29,968 nucleotides of DNA. Origin: Pseudopyrenochaeta lycopersici (lineage: Eukaryota > Ascomycota > Dothideomycetes > Pleosporales > Pseudopyrenochaetaceae). Both the position numbers and the translations under genes were made by a program. The DNA lies in contig NHZP01000131.1 of NCBI GenBank assembly GCA_003313425.1, positions 1 through 29,968 of the forward strand. The letters are read 5' to 3'. Numbering within the stretch: position 1 is the first letter of the stretch; each line of letters opens with the position of its first letter. Shown here one piece after another: positions 1 through 9,079 of this stretch. The notes below the pieces were generated by a model, which worked only from the letters and a program-made list of their open reading frames with translations, was not told the DNA's origin and ran no database searches.

Positions 1-19
1 TGGGTTGCCCACTCTTTTT
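1..19. repeat. Tail of right structured block of unit U0 (CR0)
   Basis: The first bases match the end of the right structured block of other units (GGTTGCC followed by a T-rich stretch). Its core hairpin would lie about 180 bp before the window, as in the other units. Confidence 0.6.
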
Positions 20-154
20 CAATCAATCATTTGATTGGTCTATGGCGATAGACACGGGGTATCGGCACCCGGTGCTTACTAGGGACTAGGTTCTCTTGGC
101 GGTGCCATGGATAGAGGTATATAATAACCACAGGGGAGCTGTGTGCACGGAGTG
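20..154 (+). promoter_or_regulatory. U0 promoter
   Basis: CAATCA/TGATTG dyad containing an inverted CCAAT box, CTATGGCGATAG, TAGGGACTAG, TTGGC, then TATATAAT at 118-125. A small dyad CACAG-GGGAG-CTGTG precedes the conserved CACGGAGTG, the likely start region. Confidence 0.75.
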
Positions 155-190
155 TTCTACTTTGTGTAGTTTCATCTTTTCTACACTGCG

Positions 191-982
191 ATGGCATCGC
201 ACACTGGGCAAGAGGCTGAGGCGGGTTTCGCTGGCACCCGTGTTCTCCATCGACGATAGATGGGTTGCAGGAAGGAAGCGCTTCCGCATTGTCCGTAGGA
301 CACAAGCAGAGTTTAACGTAGTGAGGGATCACGTGCCTGGTAAGTGTCTCTTTATCTCGTTAGAGAGGTAAGTAGTTAGTAGGGGAGCCTATCTGACATG
401 CGTACAGTGTTCATGGGACGCGGTATTTCTCTCACGTTTAGTGTGGAGTTGTCGGGGAGACAATCATGTTGGATTACCAAAGAGAGTGGGCAGCCCCCTC
501 GGCAGTGTGTGGAGCAACGACACAGAGCATGTCTGAAGTTCCATGAAGATCTCTGTTACGAGGGGGGCACCCGGCAGTCGCTCCTGGTCCTCAAGGTAGA
601 TGCACTCCAGGATGGGGTGGAGCGGAGCCAGGTTGTGTTTGCGGAGCTCTCAGTAGAGACATTCGATGTGCTTACACGGCGCATTCTACCTCTTATCACA
701 ACGTCAGAAGGCCAGAGGGCGGAGGCTTCTGTTGTTGACGAAGTGTTTTACGCGTTAGACGAAGGGGTTTTTAATACGCGGGTGGACTGCGCGTGTTTAC
801 TATATAAGAGGTGTGAGCCTTGCGCGTCGGTACGTTCCCAGTCACGGAGGTTTATTCGTTTAGCTCGATTTTACGGCGTATGGCAGCGGTCAAAGCTTTA
901 TTGGTTTATTGGGTTCAGCGATGCGGTAGGGACTATACAGCCGGAAGGCGAGGACTGGTTAACCTGCCGGCGTTCCTGCTGA
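191..982 (+). pseudogene. U0: TKESG-family gene with a frameshifted first exon
   Basis: By homology, exon 1 runs from ATG 191 to 339, a 68-nt intron (GTAAGT at 340, CTGAC branch site, CAG ending at 407) follows, and exon 2 is 408-982. Exon 2 is intact and has ITKESG, CVEQRH, LLVLKV, the DCACxxxxxCEPC cluster and WFIGFSDAVG...WLTC. Exon 1 is 149 nt where sibling copies are 151, so the ATG at 191 is out of phase with the splice site and meets TAG at 257. The VRDHVP end of exon 1 is preserved in the other frame. Either exon 1 is broken, or translation starts within exon 2 (ATG 413), or a different 5' exon is used. Its 3' spacer 983-1205 is AT-rich with no gene. Confidence 0.65.
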
Positions 983-1205
983 GCTGGTTGTAGTAGGTTT
1001 TTCTACTCTTTATTAATGTATATGGGGTATACTAAGGTAGTAGTAGTAGTTGTCTACGATACGATTACGATGCGTTACATTTTGCGTATCAGCTTAGTTT
1101 AGTTTAGTACGTTATTATAACAGTACGTTGATACACTCAATTTTATCTTTATTTCGGTAGTTACTGATTTTGTAATGGTAAAGTCGTTATGACAATGAGA
1201 AGTCG

Positions 1206-1583
1206 TTGTGGGGCGGAGCTCCGTCATGAAGGGTGGCTACGCTTACGATGGAACATGGAATTTTCCAAAAAAAAAATGGCTAAGTCCAATTTTGTTGTGG
1301 CTGGAGGGCCATGCAGAGTCACCTGGGGGTGTGGCGCGGAGAGCGCACAGGCCAGAACTCAACTTTTCTAGTGTGGCGCAGCCTATATATGATTCCTTTC
1401 ACTAGAAAGTTGTCAAGTGGTCACCAGCCTTGCGCTGGTTACCCTTGCCACTTACAATTAAGCAGGGCACGCCTAGGGACTAGGCAGCGGAGCGTTAAAC
1501 TACGAGTAGTTTAGGGGCCATGCACTTAGTAAGCAACACGAAGCACGGACAGTGCGGGTCATCTGACCATGGGTTGCCCACTC
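1206..1583. repeat. Common region CR1 (left block, core hairpin, right block)
   Basis: Left block has an A-run at 1267-1276, hairpin AATGGCTAAGTCCAATT and the GGCGC/GCGC hairpin. The core stem is 1361-1411, with arms AACTTTTCTAGTG and CACTAGAAAGTT and inner hairpin GGC-GCA-GCC; TATATATGA ends at 1392. Right block has CCAGC/GCTGG, TAAACTA/TAGTTTA, GCAC-GGACA-GTGC and GGGTC-ATCT-GACC stems. A minus-strand small RNA would span about 1267-1360. Confidence 0.85.
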
Positions 1584-1587
1584 TACT

Positions 1588-1727
1588 TCAGAGCTTTAGT
1601 CTGATTGGTCTATGAATATGGACGCATGGAATTGGCATGGTTCTGCCTCTTAGGGACTAGGTGCTCTTGGCGGCGCACAAGGAAGGGACGTATATAACCA
1701 CAACAGTTCCTCTGTTGTCACGGAGGT
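1588..1727 (+). promoter_or_regulatory. U1 promoter
   Basis: CTGATTGG, CTATGAATATGG, TAGGGACTAG, TTGGC and TATATAAC at 1691-1698. A start-site dyad ACAACAG/CTGTTGT lies just before CACGGAGG. Confidence 0.75.
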
Positions 1728-1792
1728 GGTGCACTCCCTCAACGGACAGTCAGATCGGGTAGTTTTCTGACCCGCATGGTTTTGTGTAGGCT

Positions 1793-2588
1793 ATGGAGTT
1801 GCCACGCGTAGCAGAGCGCACAGAGAACGCGCTCCTCTTGACGGCTGATAGGCTTAGTAAGGGCATGTATGGCCCTCCCTTTGTAGGGGACGCTGCAGCC
1901 ATTGAGTGGCTAATGTGTAACGTTTGCTGTAAGTCACGTGTCCATTGGGTTGGTTGGGGGAACAACTAACATGGTTGTATACCTTGTGGAACAGCAAGTG
2001 TCGGTGACGTGTCATGTCAAGTCGCAGGCGAGTACTGTTGGTGGCTCACCAAGGAGAGTGGGCAGCTCCCCCCAACGTGTGGTTCGAAAGGTAGTGTGCG
2101 GATGCTCGGCTACCTTCTCTACCTCATGTTTTGGTTGTGTTTCCCCTAAAGCGCTACTCGTCTGGAAGGTCGATATTGCTGTTAGCGCTATGCAGATGCG
2201 GAGCGTTGTCGCGTTTGCGCAACTCTCCTTGATCACCTTGCGGATGTTTTGGCATCGCGTATTGCCCAGTGTTTGGGTATCGGAAGGGGCCTTGGCGGAT
2301 GCCTTTACTATTGATGGATTATTCTCCGTGTTGGATTGCGGAGGCTTTTCTGGATCATTTTCGTGTGGGTGCACTTTGCAGGCGTCTTGTCAGCCCTGTT
2401 GCAGCTTGCCCATTACGCATCAGCGGTTTACACGTTGGGACAAGTTTAGCGGAGTGTGTCCTGATGGGCCCCATGGATGGTTTTCTGGGTGCAGTGATGC
2501 TGTCGGTATGGTGCATCCGTCGAGGCTTGACTGGTTAACCTGTTTAGATGTTTGGGCGTCGCCCTTAGGGTTGTGTACGCATTGTTGA
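1793..2588 (+). pseudogene. U1: degenerate TKESG-family gene
   Basis: Exon 1 is 1793-1928 (ATGGAG, phase-1 end, donor GTAAGT at 1929). CTAAC is at about 1966, but the expected acceptor position reads ACC instead of CAG, so splicing is doubtful. The second-exon frame keeps VSVTCHV, LLVWKV, FAQLS, CGCTxxxxCQPC and WFSGCSDAVG...WLTC. In that frame the WWLTKESG segment (about 2036-2080) is read one base off, because two compensating indels bracket it; the DNA still encodes WWLTKESG in the neighbouring frame. So this copy is either decaying or carries a replaced central segment. Spacer 2589-2789 holds no gene. Confidence 0.6.
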
Positions 2589-2789
2589 TGCGGAGGCAAA
2601 GATCTTGTATGGCACAGTATATGTGTTGTCTCATATATATTTGTGAGTATTATTGGTAGATGGTTCTATTTACGATGGAATATGTGTGGGGGACCGTTTT
2701 TACCTTAGCAGCCTTTGGTTTTTTGTGCAGTGGTGGCTGCTTGTTCATTGTTTGCAGGATTTACTTGTAAGTATCTGCAGAGAGTATTT

Positions 2790-3165
2790 TTTCAAAAAAA
2801 AAATTGGCTAAGTACGACACAGTGTGGCGCAAAAAAAAAAGTTGTCAATTGCCCTGTGCGCGATTTAGCGCGGTTCTGGAGGTACATGGTCCTCACCCAG
2901 TAGTGGGTGGGCGGGAGGTCACTCTCCAGCCACGTCAACTTTCTAGTGTGGCGTTCCGCCTATATATGATTCCTTTCACTAGAAAGTTGTCAAGTGGTCG
3001 AGGAGCCCCGTGCTCCTTGACCCCTGACACTTTACATGTAAGCAGGGCCAACGACTGGAAGGAGTAGCGAAGCGGTAGTCTTGAATAAGACTAGGGCGCT
3101 GCACTTAGTAACCACAGCAAAGCACGGACGTGTGGTCGTCTGACATGGTGTGGCACGCTTTGATC
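2790..3165. repeat. Common region CR2 (type-B left block)
   Basis: The left block differs from most others and matches only CR18: A-run 2794-2803, TTGGCTAAGTACGACA, a second A-run 2828-2837, then GTTGTCAATTGCCCTGTGCGC and a GGGAG/CTCTCC hairpin. The core stem is 2937-2988 with inner hairpin GGCG-TTC-CGCC; TATATATGA ends at 2969. The right block stem TAGTCTT-GAAT-AAGACTA is a compensatory version of TAAACTA/TAGTTTA. Confidence 0.85.
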
Positions 3166-3310
3166 TGTGATCTAATTGGTCTATGAACATAGACAGCATG
3201 GAGTGGGCAGAACCCTGCCAAGTATGGAATAGTATATCTCGGCAGAGAGGACCAGTCGGTAGGGCGCTATATAGGGTGTTCTTTAGCGCTTAGCTTCTGC
3301 ACGGACTGTG
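3161..3310 (+). promoter_or_regulatory. U2 promoter
   Basis: CTAATTGG, CTATGAACATAG and TATATAGG at 3268-3275, followed by a repeated CACGGACTGTG motif. The CTAGGGACTAG element is missing. Confidence 0.6.
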
Positions 3311-3333
3311 CTTGTAGCAGAATTATAAAGAGA

Positions 3334-3817
3334 ATGGCGTCTGCCGTGATTCTGTTCTCTTCTTTGGCTGTGCTATGCGGGGCCTTTTTTTGCACAGCTG
3401 CGGTGCGTCACACGGAGGTGTGTTACAGAATTGGCCAATTGTCTCGAGCGCGGGACGCTGTTGTCGCGCGCAATGCGTACGGATGGTATGCTCATAGCCA
3501 TGGGTACCACACTTTTACGTAGTGTGGACGAGGGGGGTTCGCCAACCCGCTCACATGAAAGCGTGTTCTTCCGGAGGGATGATACGAGTAGCAAGACAGT
3601 GGCTACTTGGGTGGCAAGCACGTCGTGGCCGCACGTGACTACGTTGCCTCTACCTAGTGGTATGAACGGAGGAGGCGGCTCAACTGGTAGCCGTGGAGCG
3701 AGCGATGTGTTGTTAGCAACCGTTCTTGCGGTTGTTGCTTTTGTGGCAGCGCTGGTGGCGCTCTCGTTGGTTTTATGGCGATGCACGGGAAGGTATTACG
3801 CGCGTGCTCTGGTGTAG
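3334..3817 (+). CDS. U2: small signal-anchored/transmembrane protein, reading frame split
   Basis: ATG 3334 opens a frame with a clear hydrophobic signal peptide (residues 4-22) that stops at 3520. A second, overlapping + frame (stop at 3817) gives a Ser/Thr-rich stretch, a Gly-rich linker, a strong transmembrane segment of about 23 residues (codons about 3698-3770) and a short basic tail (WRCTGRYY). Together they look like one type I membrane protein of roughly 130-150 residues. The frames could be linked by a 37-nt intron (GTATGC at about 3487, ACGTAG ending about 3523) or by a slip in the T7 run at about 3386; I cannot decide. It is unrelated to the TKESG family, and no known family is recognised. 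Confidence 0.55.
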
Positions 3818-4345
3818 AGCATCTACATTTCACGGCAATGTCGTTTCTGCTAGGGGCAAAACAAAAACATGCCCTACCATGCTCCGTTTTTTGGTAGCAC
3901 GGTGCGCTTCTATAAGTTGTTTTGACTCTCTTAGCTGTGGAGCAGCGATTCTGGGTTGTATGCATAGGGTCTCAATAGTGGGACACGGCAGGCAGGATGC
4001 GTCCTCTGTTAAGGCTTCGTTCACCGTGTAGGTGTTATACATATTGCGTCAAGGATTTGCGCTGTGGGAGCGTTTGGTGTATGGTACAATATAGCTGCAG
4101 AGCTAGTCTCTTGCTGGGAACGGTGAATGCCGGTTGTTTGTTTCTGTTAGTACTCAGTAAATTCACAAAAAAAAATACTGAGTATTTACGTTGGAGTTAC
4201 AGAGGGACGTAGTATAGTTTGTATTGGTAAGTACCTATTTTACGGTTTATGTCTTTTATTTTCTGTTTCTTTAAAATAAAGTTATGGTGTATTGTAAAGT
4301 ATAGTAATTGTATTGCGTAGGCTTTGTACGGTGGTAAGAGCAACA
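3818..4345. other. U2 3' spacer
   Basis: 528 bp without a convincing gene. It contains a 49-bp segment (3961-4009) that recurs exactly at 12091-12139, A-rich patches at 4166-4175 and an AT-rich end. Its length makes up for the short U2 gene so that the unit is 1581 bp. Confidence 0.6.
3961..4009. repeat. 49-bp exact repeat, copy 1
   Basis: Begins TGCATAGGGTCTCAATAG and is identical to 12091-12139. It contains GGAC...GTCC arms. Both copies lie in 3' spacers of units carrying non-TKESG genes. Confidence 0.85.
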
Positions 4346-4768
4346 AAGGATTTGTGGTGCAGAGGTCAGTCAGGAAGGGTGTGGGCGCCCTTGGGATGGA
4401 ATACCGAAGATCAAAAAAAAATGCGTAAGTCCATTTTCCGTGTGGCTGACGGTCATGCAGAGTCACGCTGGGTTGCTGTGGCGCGTTTTGCGCACAGACG
4501 GGTTGTGATGGGCACGGGCCCATTCCGTCAACTTTCGAGTGTATATATGATTCCTTTCACTAGAAAGTTGTCAAGTGGTCACCAGCCTCGTGCTGGAGAC
4601 CCTGGACACTTTACATCTAAGCTGTGGCCTCGAGTGGAACGAGAAGCGGACGCGTCAAGCTACTTGTAGTTTGGGGCCATTGCCCCCTGTAAGCCAACAG
4701 ACGCACGGACTGTGTGAGTCAGATGACGCTGGGTTGGCACGTGAGGAGCACCCCTGCCCTCACATCTA
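4346..4768. repeat. Common region CR3
   Basis: Left block: AAGGG...CCCTT hairpin, A-run 4413-4421, AATGCGTAAGTCCATT. The core stem 4530-4569 is the short class (AACTTTCGAGTG, no inner hairpin); TATATATGA ends at 4550. The right block (about 4570-4767) is almost identical to that of CR16 and ends with a GTGAG...CTCAC hairpin instead of a T-run. Confidence 0.85.
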
Positions 4769-4900
4769 CTAGATGTTCATAGCTATGGACACAACGGAGT
4801 GGGCGCATTATGGAATAATAGTCTTGGCGTAGGCAAAGGGTAGTGTCTCTATGCCCTTTTCTTTCCGTGTGTATACTGCGGGTACATGTGGAGCATGTTA
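4769..4900 (+). promoter_or_regulatory. U3 upstream region, degenerate promoter
   Basis: Retains TTCATAGCTATGGACA, a TGGGCGCATTATGGAATAAT stretch and CTTGGCG but has no CCAAT dyad and only a weak TATACTG at about 4873. Confidence 0.4.
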
Positions 4901-4997
4901 TGTATGGTGACTTTGTGTGGAGCACAATTGTACGGTAGTATCTTTTCATCAACTGCGTGAGCCTCTTTTGGCGGGCAGCGATCCGCCTCTGATTCCC

Positions 4998-5457
4998 ATG
5001 GAGTGGGGGTTCAATGATAAGTGCTCGGGCGTGGCTGATGTAGCCCTGCTTGCGGAGCAGGCAAATGGTATGTATTTGTTGCGTGCATGTGCACTGTATT
5101 TGTCAGGGCTGACTTTCTGTTGCAGCAATGGGTATGCTGCTGTTTGGTGCCAGTCCGGGTGGGCTGTTTTCCACGGTGTGGTCTCTAGTAGGGGACACAG
5201 TGTTTGCATCTATGGTTCGAGGAAACGCTCGAACCCCGCTGCTTGTATCCGCGGATGGCGGTGTGTGTTGTACATCTCCTTCTGGAAGGTATGAGATTGT
5301 GTTGTCACGCTACGGGGGTAGTCGTAGGGAAGCAGTGGAACATCTTCTTCTTGAGTTGGAGCGTATGTTTTCGGAGAAACACAAGGGTACCTTGATTAGG
5401 GCTTCCCTAACGATGTCTGAGAATTCTGACGGCTGGATATCGGCTGGACATGGTTAA
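4998..5457 (+). CDS. U3: small spliced protein of unknown function
   Basis: Exon 1 is 4998-5067 (first ATG after an in-frame stop at 4908). The intron 5068-5125 (58 nt) has a textbook GTATGT donor, GCTGAC branch site and TTGCAG acceptor, and it is phase 1 like those of the TKESG genes. Exon 2 is 5126-5457. The 133-residue product has a hydrophobic start to exon 2 (MGMLLFGASPGGLFSTVW), a helix (REAVEHLLLELERMF) and alternating strands. It shows none of the TKESG motifs. I do not recognise the family. Confidence 0.6.
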
Positions 5458-5934
5458 TGTTGTGTAGTATTGTTTGGTATCTATTGAGATACTATCTTTG
5501 TTGCAGTAGAGCTATGCTGGAGGCATTGGGACGGCGTCTTAACAGGTTGTGTTTATTGAAGAAGGACTTTAGTTAATACTATCGTATTGCCAGTGTACCT
5601 ACGCAACAGTACACTGCTCTCGGTAGTATGGAGGTCCAGCTGTACGTGTACGACCTTACTCAAGTAAGTGGTAGAACCCTGAATAAGCTGCTTTTATCTT
5701 GAATCGACGTAGAAGAGCGTTATTATCGTAATCGAACGCTCAAGTTGTTGACCAGTGTAGGGACTCGGTATGAACATGATGTATGTTTTTTTTGTACTCT
5801 TAGTATTGTGTATATCATTCTTATAAGTGTTGCTTATATGCTAGAAGTGTCTTTTTATGTTTTTTAAAGTAAACATTTTATAGTGTGTAGCTTTTAACTT
5901 GTTGATATTTCGTGGCATCGTAATCTTTGATGGC
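5458..5934. other. U3 3' spacer
   Basis: 477 bp, AT-rich, no supported gene. Contains a TTTTTTTT run near 5786. It is long, as expected if spacers pad units with short genes. Confidence 0.6.
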
Positions 5935-6340
5935 GTTGGAGGTTGTTGTTTTAGTAAGGGTGTGAGCCCTTCAGATGGAACACCGTCTTCTGAAGAAAAA
6001 AAGCGTAAGTCCATTTTTGCTGTGGCTGACGGCCATGCTGAGTCAGGATGCTGTGGCTCGAGAGAGCACACATGTGGCGCAGATTGTGCGCACAGGCCTC
6101 TCCGACAACTTTCTTGTGCTATATATGATTCCTTTCACTAGAAAGTTGTCAAGTGGTCACCAGCCTCGTGCTGGAGACCCTGGACACTTTACATCTAAGC
6201 TGTGGCCTCGAGTGGAACGAGAAGCGGACGCGTCAAGCTACTTGTAGTTTGGGGCCATTGCCCCCTGTAAGTAACACGCAGCACGGACTGTGTGAGTCAG
6301 ATGACGCTGGGTTACACGTGGGTGGCACCCTTGGCCCCAC
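5935..6340. repeat. Common region CR4
   Basis: Left block: TAAGGG...CCCTT hairpin, A-run 5996-6002, GCGTAAGTCC; its middle is shared with CR12. Core stem 6107-6147 is the short class (AACTTTCTTGTG, one mismatch); TATATATGA ends at 6128. The right block matches CR3 up to about 6270 and ends in a GTGGG...CCCAC hairpin. Confidence 0.85.
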
Positions 6341-6344
6341 ACTC

Positions 6345-6506
6345 TATCAGATTCTTCGTCTGATTGGGCTATGGCGATAACCTCATGGAATGGGCACGTC
6401 TTTGCTCGCTAGGGACTAACGCTTCTTGGCGTTGCCATGTCTTTGGGACGACGAGTAGTTAAGAGAGGGGTGTGCCCTCTGCCTCTTCTCTCTACCACGG
6501 AGGTGG
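6345..6506 (+). promoter_or_regulatory. U4 promoter, TATA lost
   Basis: Has the CAGA...TCTGATTGGG dyad, CTATGGCGATAA, TAGGGACTAAC and TTGGC. Where siblings have TATATAAGAG this copy reads GTAGTTAAGAG. CCACGGAGG is conserved. Confidence 0.6.
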
Positions 6507-6532
6507 TGTCTTTGTGTAGCAATAGTAGCAGG

Positions 6533-7420
6533 ATGCGGTTCTTCACATTTGTTACAGGTGATCGCCGAAGGAGGCTTCCAGGCGATATTTGGTTGATGGT
6601 GATGGAGTCACTCGTCGCGGGGTCGACGTTCTCAGAGCTGGTGGCCAGCCTGTACCGGATGGACTTTTTTAAAGAATGTTTCTTTAGACTGTGGGTGCGG
6701 ATGCAGCCCGAGGGAGTATGCCTGGAGCCCTTTTCAGGCACCGATATAGAATTGGATATGGTGATGGATCACGTGCACGGCGAGTGCTTTCTTTTCTCTC
6801 TATATAAGTTGAGAGACTCCCTACTAACTGGGACAGTTCTTGTGGAGCAAGGTGTTTCAGTGACACTTCACGTTAGGATGAGTAGGCGACGAACATGGTG
6901 GCTTACCAGGGAGAGTGGACTTACCCCGTGCGAGTGTATTGAGCAAGCGGATGCTTCTTCTGTGTCATCCTACTTGGTAGTTGTTGATGAACGCGCGCTC
7001 CCCCCGAGCGTCTCTCCTCGCTGTTTACGTATTTCCTCATGGATTGCGATGTTAACTGTGGATACATTGTATGTGTTACGGCATCGGATAATTCCCGGGG
7101 CGTCCTATCATCGTTATGCGCGTTACTTGGGAGATATGGGGTATTGGAACCTGTTGGAGCGTGGTTTCTTTAGTAGCAGGCGTGACTGCGCGTGTGGCCT
7201 GGAAGGTTATCTTTTACCGTGTGGTGAGTGCGAGGCGGTCCCAAAACGGCTCCGGTTGTTTGGTGTGTTGCCACCGTACTGGGGTCATCATGATGCATTG
7301 GAAGAGGTTGAACCACAGTCATGGTTTCATGGCGTGACAGACGCCAGGGGTTGTATTACAGAGGACTGTACGCCGTGGTTGCAGTGTGCATGTGCGGAAG
7401 GAACTGGTTGTAGTACGTAG
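6533..7420 (+). CDS. U4: TKESG-family protein with F-box-like N-terminal exon
   Basis: ATG 6533 is chosen because its N-terminus aligns with U8 (MxFF...). Exon 1 is 6533-6779, the intron is 6780-6836 and exon 2 is 6837-7420, giving 276 residues. The intron has a GC donor (GCGAGT), a perfect TACTAAC branch site and GGGACAG. It is 57 nt and stop-free, so the unspliced message also stays open (295 residues). Residues about 14-45 (LPGDIWLMVMESL...) have an F-box-like pattern, shared with U8 only. Exon 2 has WWLTRESG (Lys to Arg), DCACxxxxxxxxCGEC and WFHGVTDARG. Spacer to CR5 is only 104 bp. Confidence 0.72.
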   Translation: MRFFTFVTGDRRRRLPGDIWLMVMESLVAGSTFSELVASLYRMDFFKECFFRLWVRMQPEGVCLEPFSGTDIELDMVMDHVHGECFLFSLYKLRDSLLTGTVLVEQGVSVTLHVRMSRRRTWWLTRESGLTPCECIEQADASSVSSYLVVVDERALPPSVSPRCLRISSWIAMLTVDTLYVLRHRIIPGASYHRYARYLGDMGYWNLLERGFFSSRRDCACGLEGYLLPCGECEAVPKRLRLFGVLPPYWGHHDALEEVEPQSWFHGVTDARGCITEDCTPWLQCACAEGTGCST

Positions 7421-7524
7421 TGCCTTATTTTATTGTAAGGGACAGAGGTTTTGTTTATTTAGTGGGCGAATGCCTGATTGATGGAATGGTTGTATAGAGT
7501 GTGTAAACAGATTCAGTATATCGA

Positions 7525-7918
7525 GTTGTGGAACAACAAAAATCAAAAAAACGGTAAGTCCAAAAAAAAAACATTGAAATTTTTTTGGCTAAGTCCAATT
7601 GTGTGTGGCTGGAAGACACGCAGAGTCAGTGTGGCTCGGGAGAGCACACATGGGTTGGGTGTGGCGCGGATTTCGCGCACAGACCCTCCCTCAACTTTCT
7701 AGTGTGGCGAACCGCCTATATATGATTCCTTTCACTAGAAAGTTGTCAAGTGGTCACCAGCCTCGTGCTGGTTACCCTTGCCACTTTACCTGTAAGCAGA
7801 GCCTACGACTGGAGGGAGTACCGAAGGGTTAAACTAGAATTAGTTTAGAGGCGCTGCCCCCTGTAAGCAACACGCAGCACGGACCGTGTGAGTCAGGTGA
7901 CGCTGGGTTGCCACATTT
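7525..7918. repeat. Common region CR5
   Basis: The left block is unusual: GGTAAGTCC appears with A-runs 7545-7551 and 7562-7571, followed by a second TGGCTAAGTCCAATT. GCGCG-ATTT-CGCGC hairpin. Core stem 7693-7744 with inner GGCG-AAC-CGCC; TATATATGA ends at 7725. Right block stems CCAGC/GCTGG, TAAACTA-GAAT-TAGTTTA and CACG-GAC-CGTG. Confidence 0.85.
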
Positions 7919-7923
7919 TATTT

Positions 7924-8053
7924 CAATCAATCATTTGATTGGTCTATGGACATAGATTCATGGAAGGGGCACACTCGTGCCAACTAGGGACTAGTGTGTC
8001 TTGGCAAAGACAGCATAGACATTAACATATAAACAGCATTTCTGCACGGAGTG
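7924..8053 (+). promoter_or_regulatory. U5 promoter
   Basis: CAATCA...TGATTGG dyad, CTATGGACATAG, GCCAACTAGGGACTAG...TTGGC, TATAAA at 8028-8033, then CACGGAGTG. Confidence 0.75.
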
Positions 8054-8104
8054 TGAATGTTCAGTCTCTATGAACATTTTTTTATTCTTCTCTTTTAGTA
8101 GGTG

Positions 8105-8689
8105 ATGATGGAATCATTAGCAAGGTGTCGCTGCTTTAAAGTGCAGCTGGTCTGTGGTAGCAGCATCATGAAGTCATCCTGGGTGCAGCGATTGACGATG
8201 GAGTTGCAGGCGGAGTTGGCGACGTCCTGTGCAGATGGTACTCTGCTTTTTGGTTGTTTGCAGGAAGTGTATCCCACTTCATGTCTTTTCACAGTGTGGA
8301 TCGTGGCGGGTAGCCCTATAAACATGGATATCGTCCTAGATTGGCTCGGAGATGTGGAACTTCTATGCTTTGATGTAATCGATGTGGATACACCTAGCAC
8401 CCAAGAGAGCGATGGGTGTTTTTTGTCGCGGACGTGTCCTCTGCTGGAGGCTGTATGTGATTTAGGGCGGTTTCCAACGCTGGCGGACGTAGAGGGAACC
8501 TCTCATGACGTTGTTGATGAAAGTCTTGTACGGAGTAGCCAGCGCTTCTGTGATGGTCGTGGAGATCGACTTGGAGGAAGCTTTGTATGCACTGCTGGTG
8601 CTGTTCAGGGCCTGCGCAGGTTGCGTGCAGGAAAAAACAAAAAAATATCTGTACGTCCTCGCCATGTAAGAGTTGGCGGTGGCGCGTAG
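8105..8689 (+). CDS. U5: unknown protein, possible catalytically dead Rep-fold paralogue
   Basis: About 193 residues from ATG 8108 (ATG 8105 is also possible). No intron is needed, though a pyrimidine-rich TTCTTCTCTTTTAG stands just upstream. It lacks all TKESG motifs. Residues about 10-65 can be laid beside the U16 Rep: strand (FKVQLVC), helix (WVQRLTMELQAEL), GTLLFGC opposite the Rep GTAMYGC, and a following strand (CLFTVWI) where the Rep has HYHAVLCF. The metal-binding histidines and the YxxK motif are absent. The C-terminus is basic (RRLRAGKNKK...RPRHVR). The homology is my by-eye inference; otherwise an orphan. Confidence 0.6.
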   Translation: MMESLARCRCFKVQLVCGSSIMKSSWVQRLTMELQAELATSCADGTLLFGCLQEVYPTSCLFTVWIVAGSPINMDIVLDWLGDVELLCFDVIDVDTPSTQESDGCFLSRTCPLLEAVCDLGRFPTLADVEGTSHDVVDESLVRSSQRFCDGRGDRLGGSFVCTAGAVQGLRRLRAGKNKKISVRPRHVRVGGGA

Positions 8690-9079
8690 CGTTGTTTTCC
8701 AGAGATGTTGATGGTGTAACGTAGAGGCTAGGGAGCTGTCTCTGTCATTCAATTGTTGTAGAGTTTGCGAAACTCAATTATCGTAATGTTCTCTTACCTT
8801 TGGTCTTGTTTAGTTGTAAGGTAAGTGCATTATTGGTAAATTAGGTTAGTAGTGTGTACGCGTACTATGGAGTGTCTTGGTAATCATAGATGGGTAGATA
8901 TGTTATCTGATTTTACGTAGGTACGTCGAGGATGCGGAGTGTAGATATACAAGGGGAGTTGTAGTATGGAGATTATTGGAAAATAATAGGAAGGTATGTT
9001 ATTTCATACTTGTTTTATTTTGTAAAACAAAAGTAGTATATTTATATATATATTAATTATGTTATATAGGGTTTACGTC
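8690..9079. other. U5 3' spacer
   Basis: 390 bp, AT-rich, no supported gene. Includes an AT dinucleotide stretch near 9040-9056 and an AAAATAAT-type patch. Pads the short U5 gene. Confidence 0.6.

Noticed and set aside
1189..1514. Short + ORFs across common regions (MIPFTRKLSSG-type peptides in most copies)
   Set aside because: The peptide is only the translation of the invariant core arm. The conservation is at DNA/RNA level, as the frames are broken in some copies and stems covary.
1412..1583. Right block as telomerase RNA
   Set aside because: No CTAACCC-type template is found in the blocks, and 18 variable copies would be unexpected.
1640..1675. CTAGGGACTAG read as a group I intron or tRNA element
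   Set aside because: It is a short dyad at a fixed place in promoters, nested in GCCAA...TTGGC; no intron core or tRNA fold is present.
2012..2374. Minus-strand ORFs inside genes (also about 3373-3786, 11409-11849, 16150-16677, 27187-27591)
   Set aside because: They mirror + strand genes that have promoters, introns and family motifs; no minus-strand gene signals.
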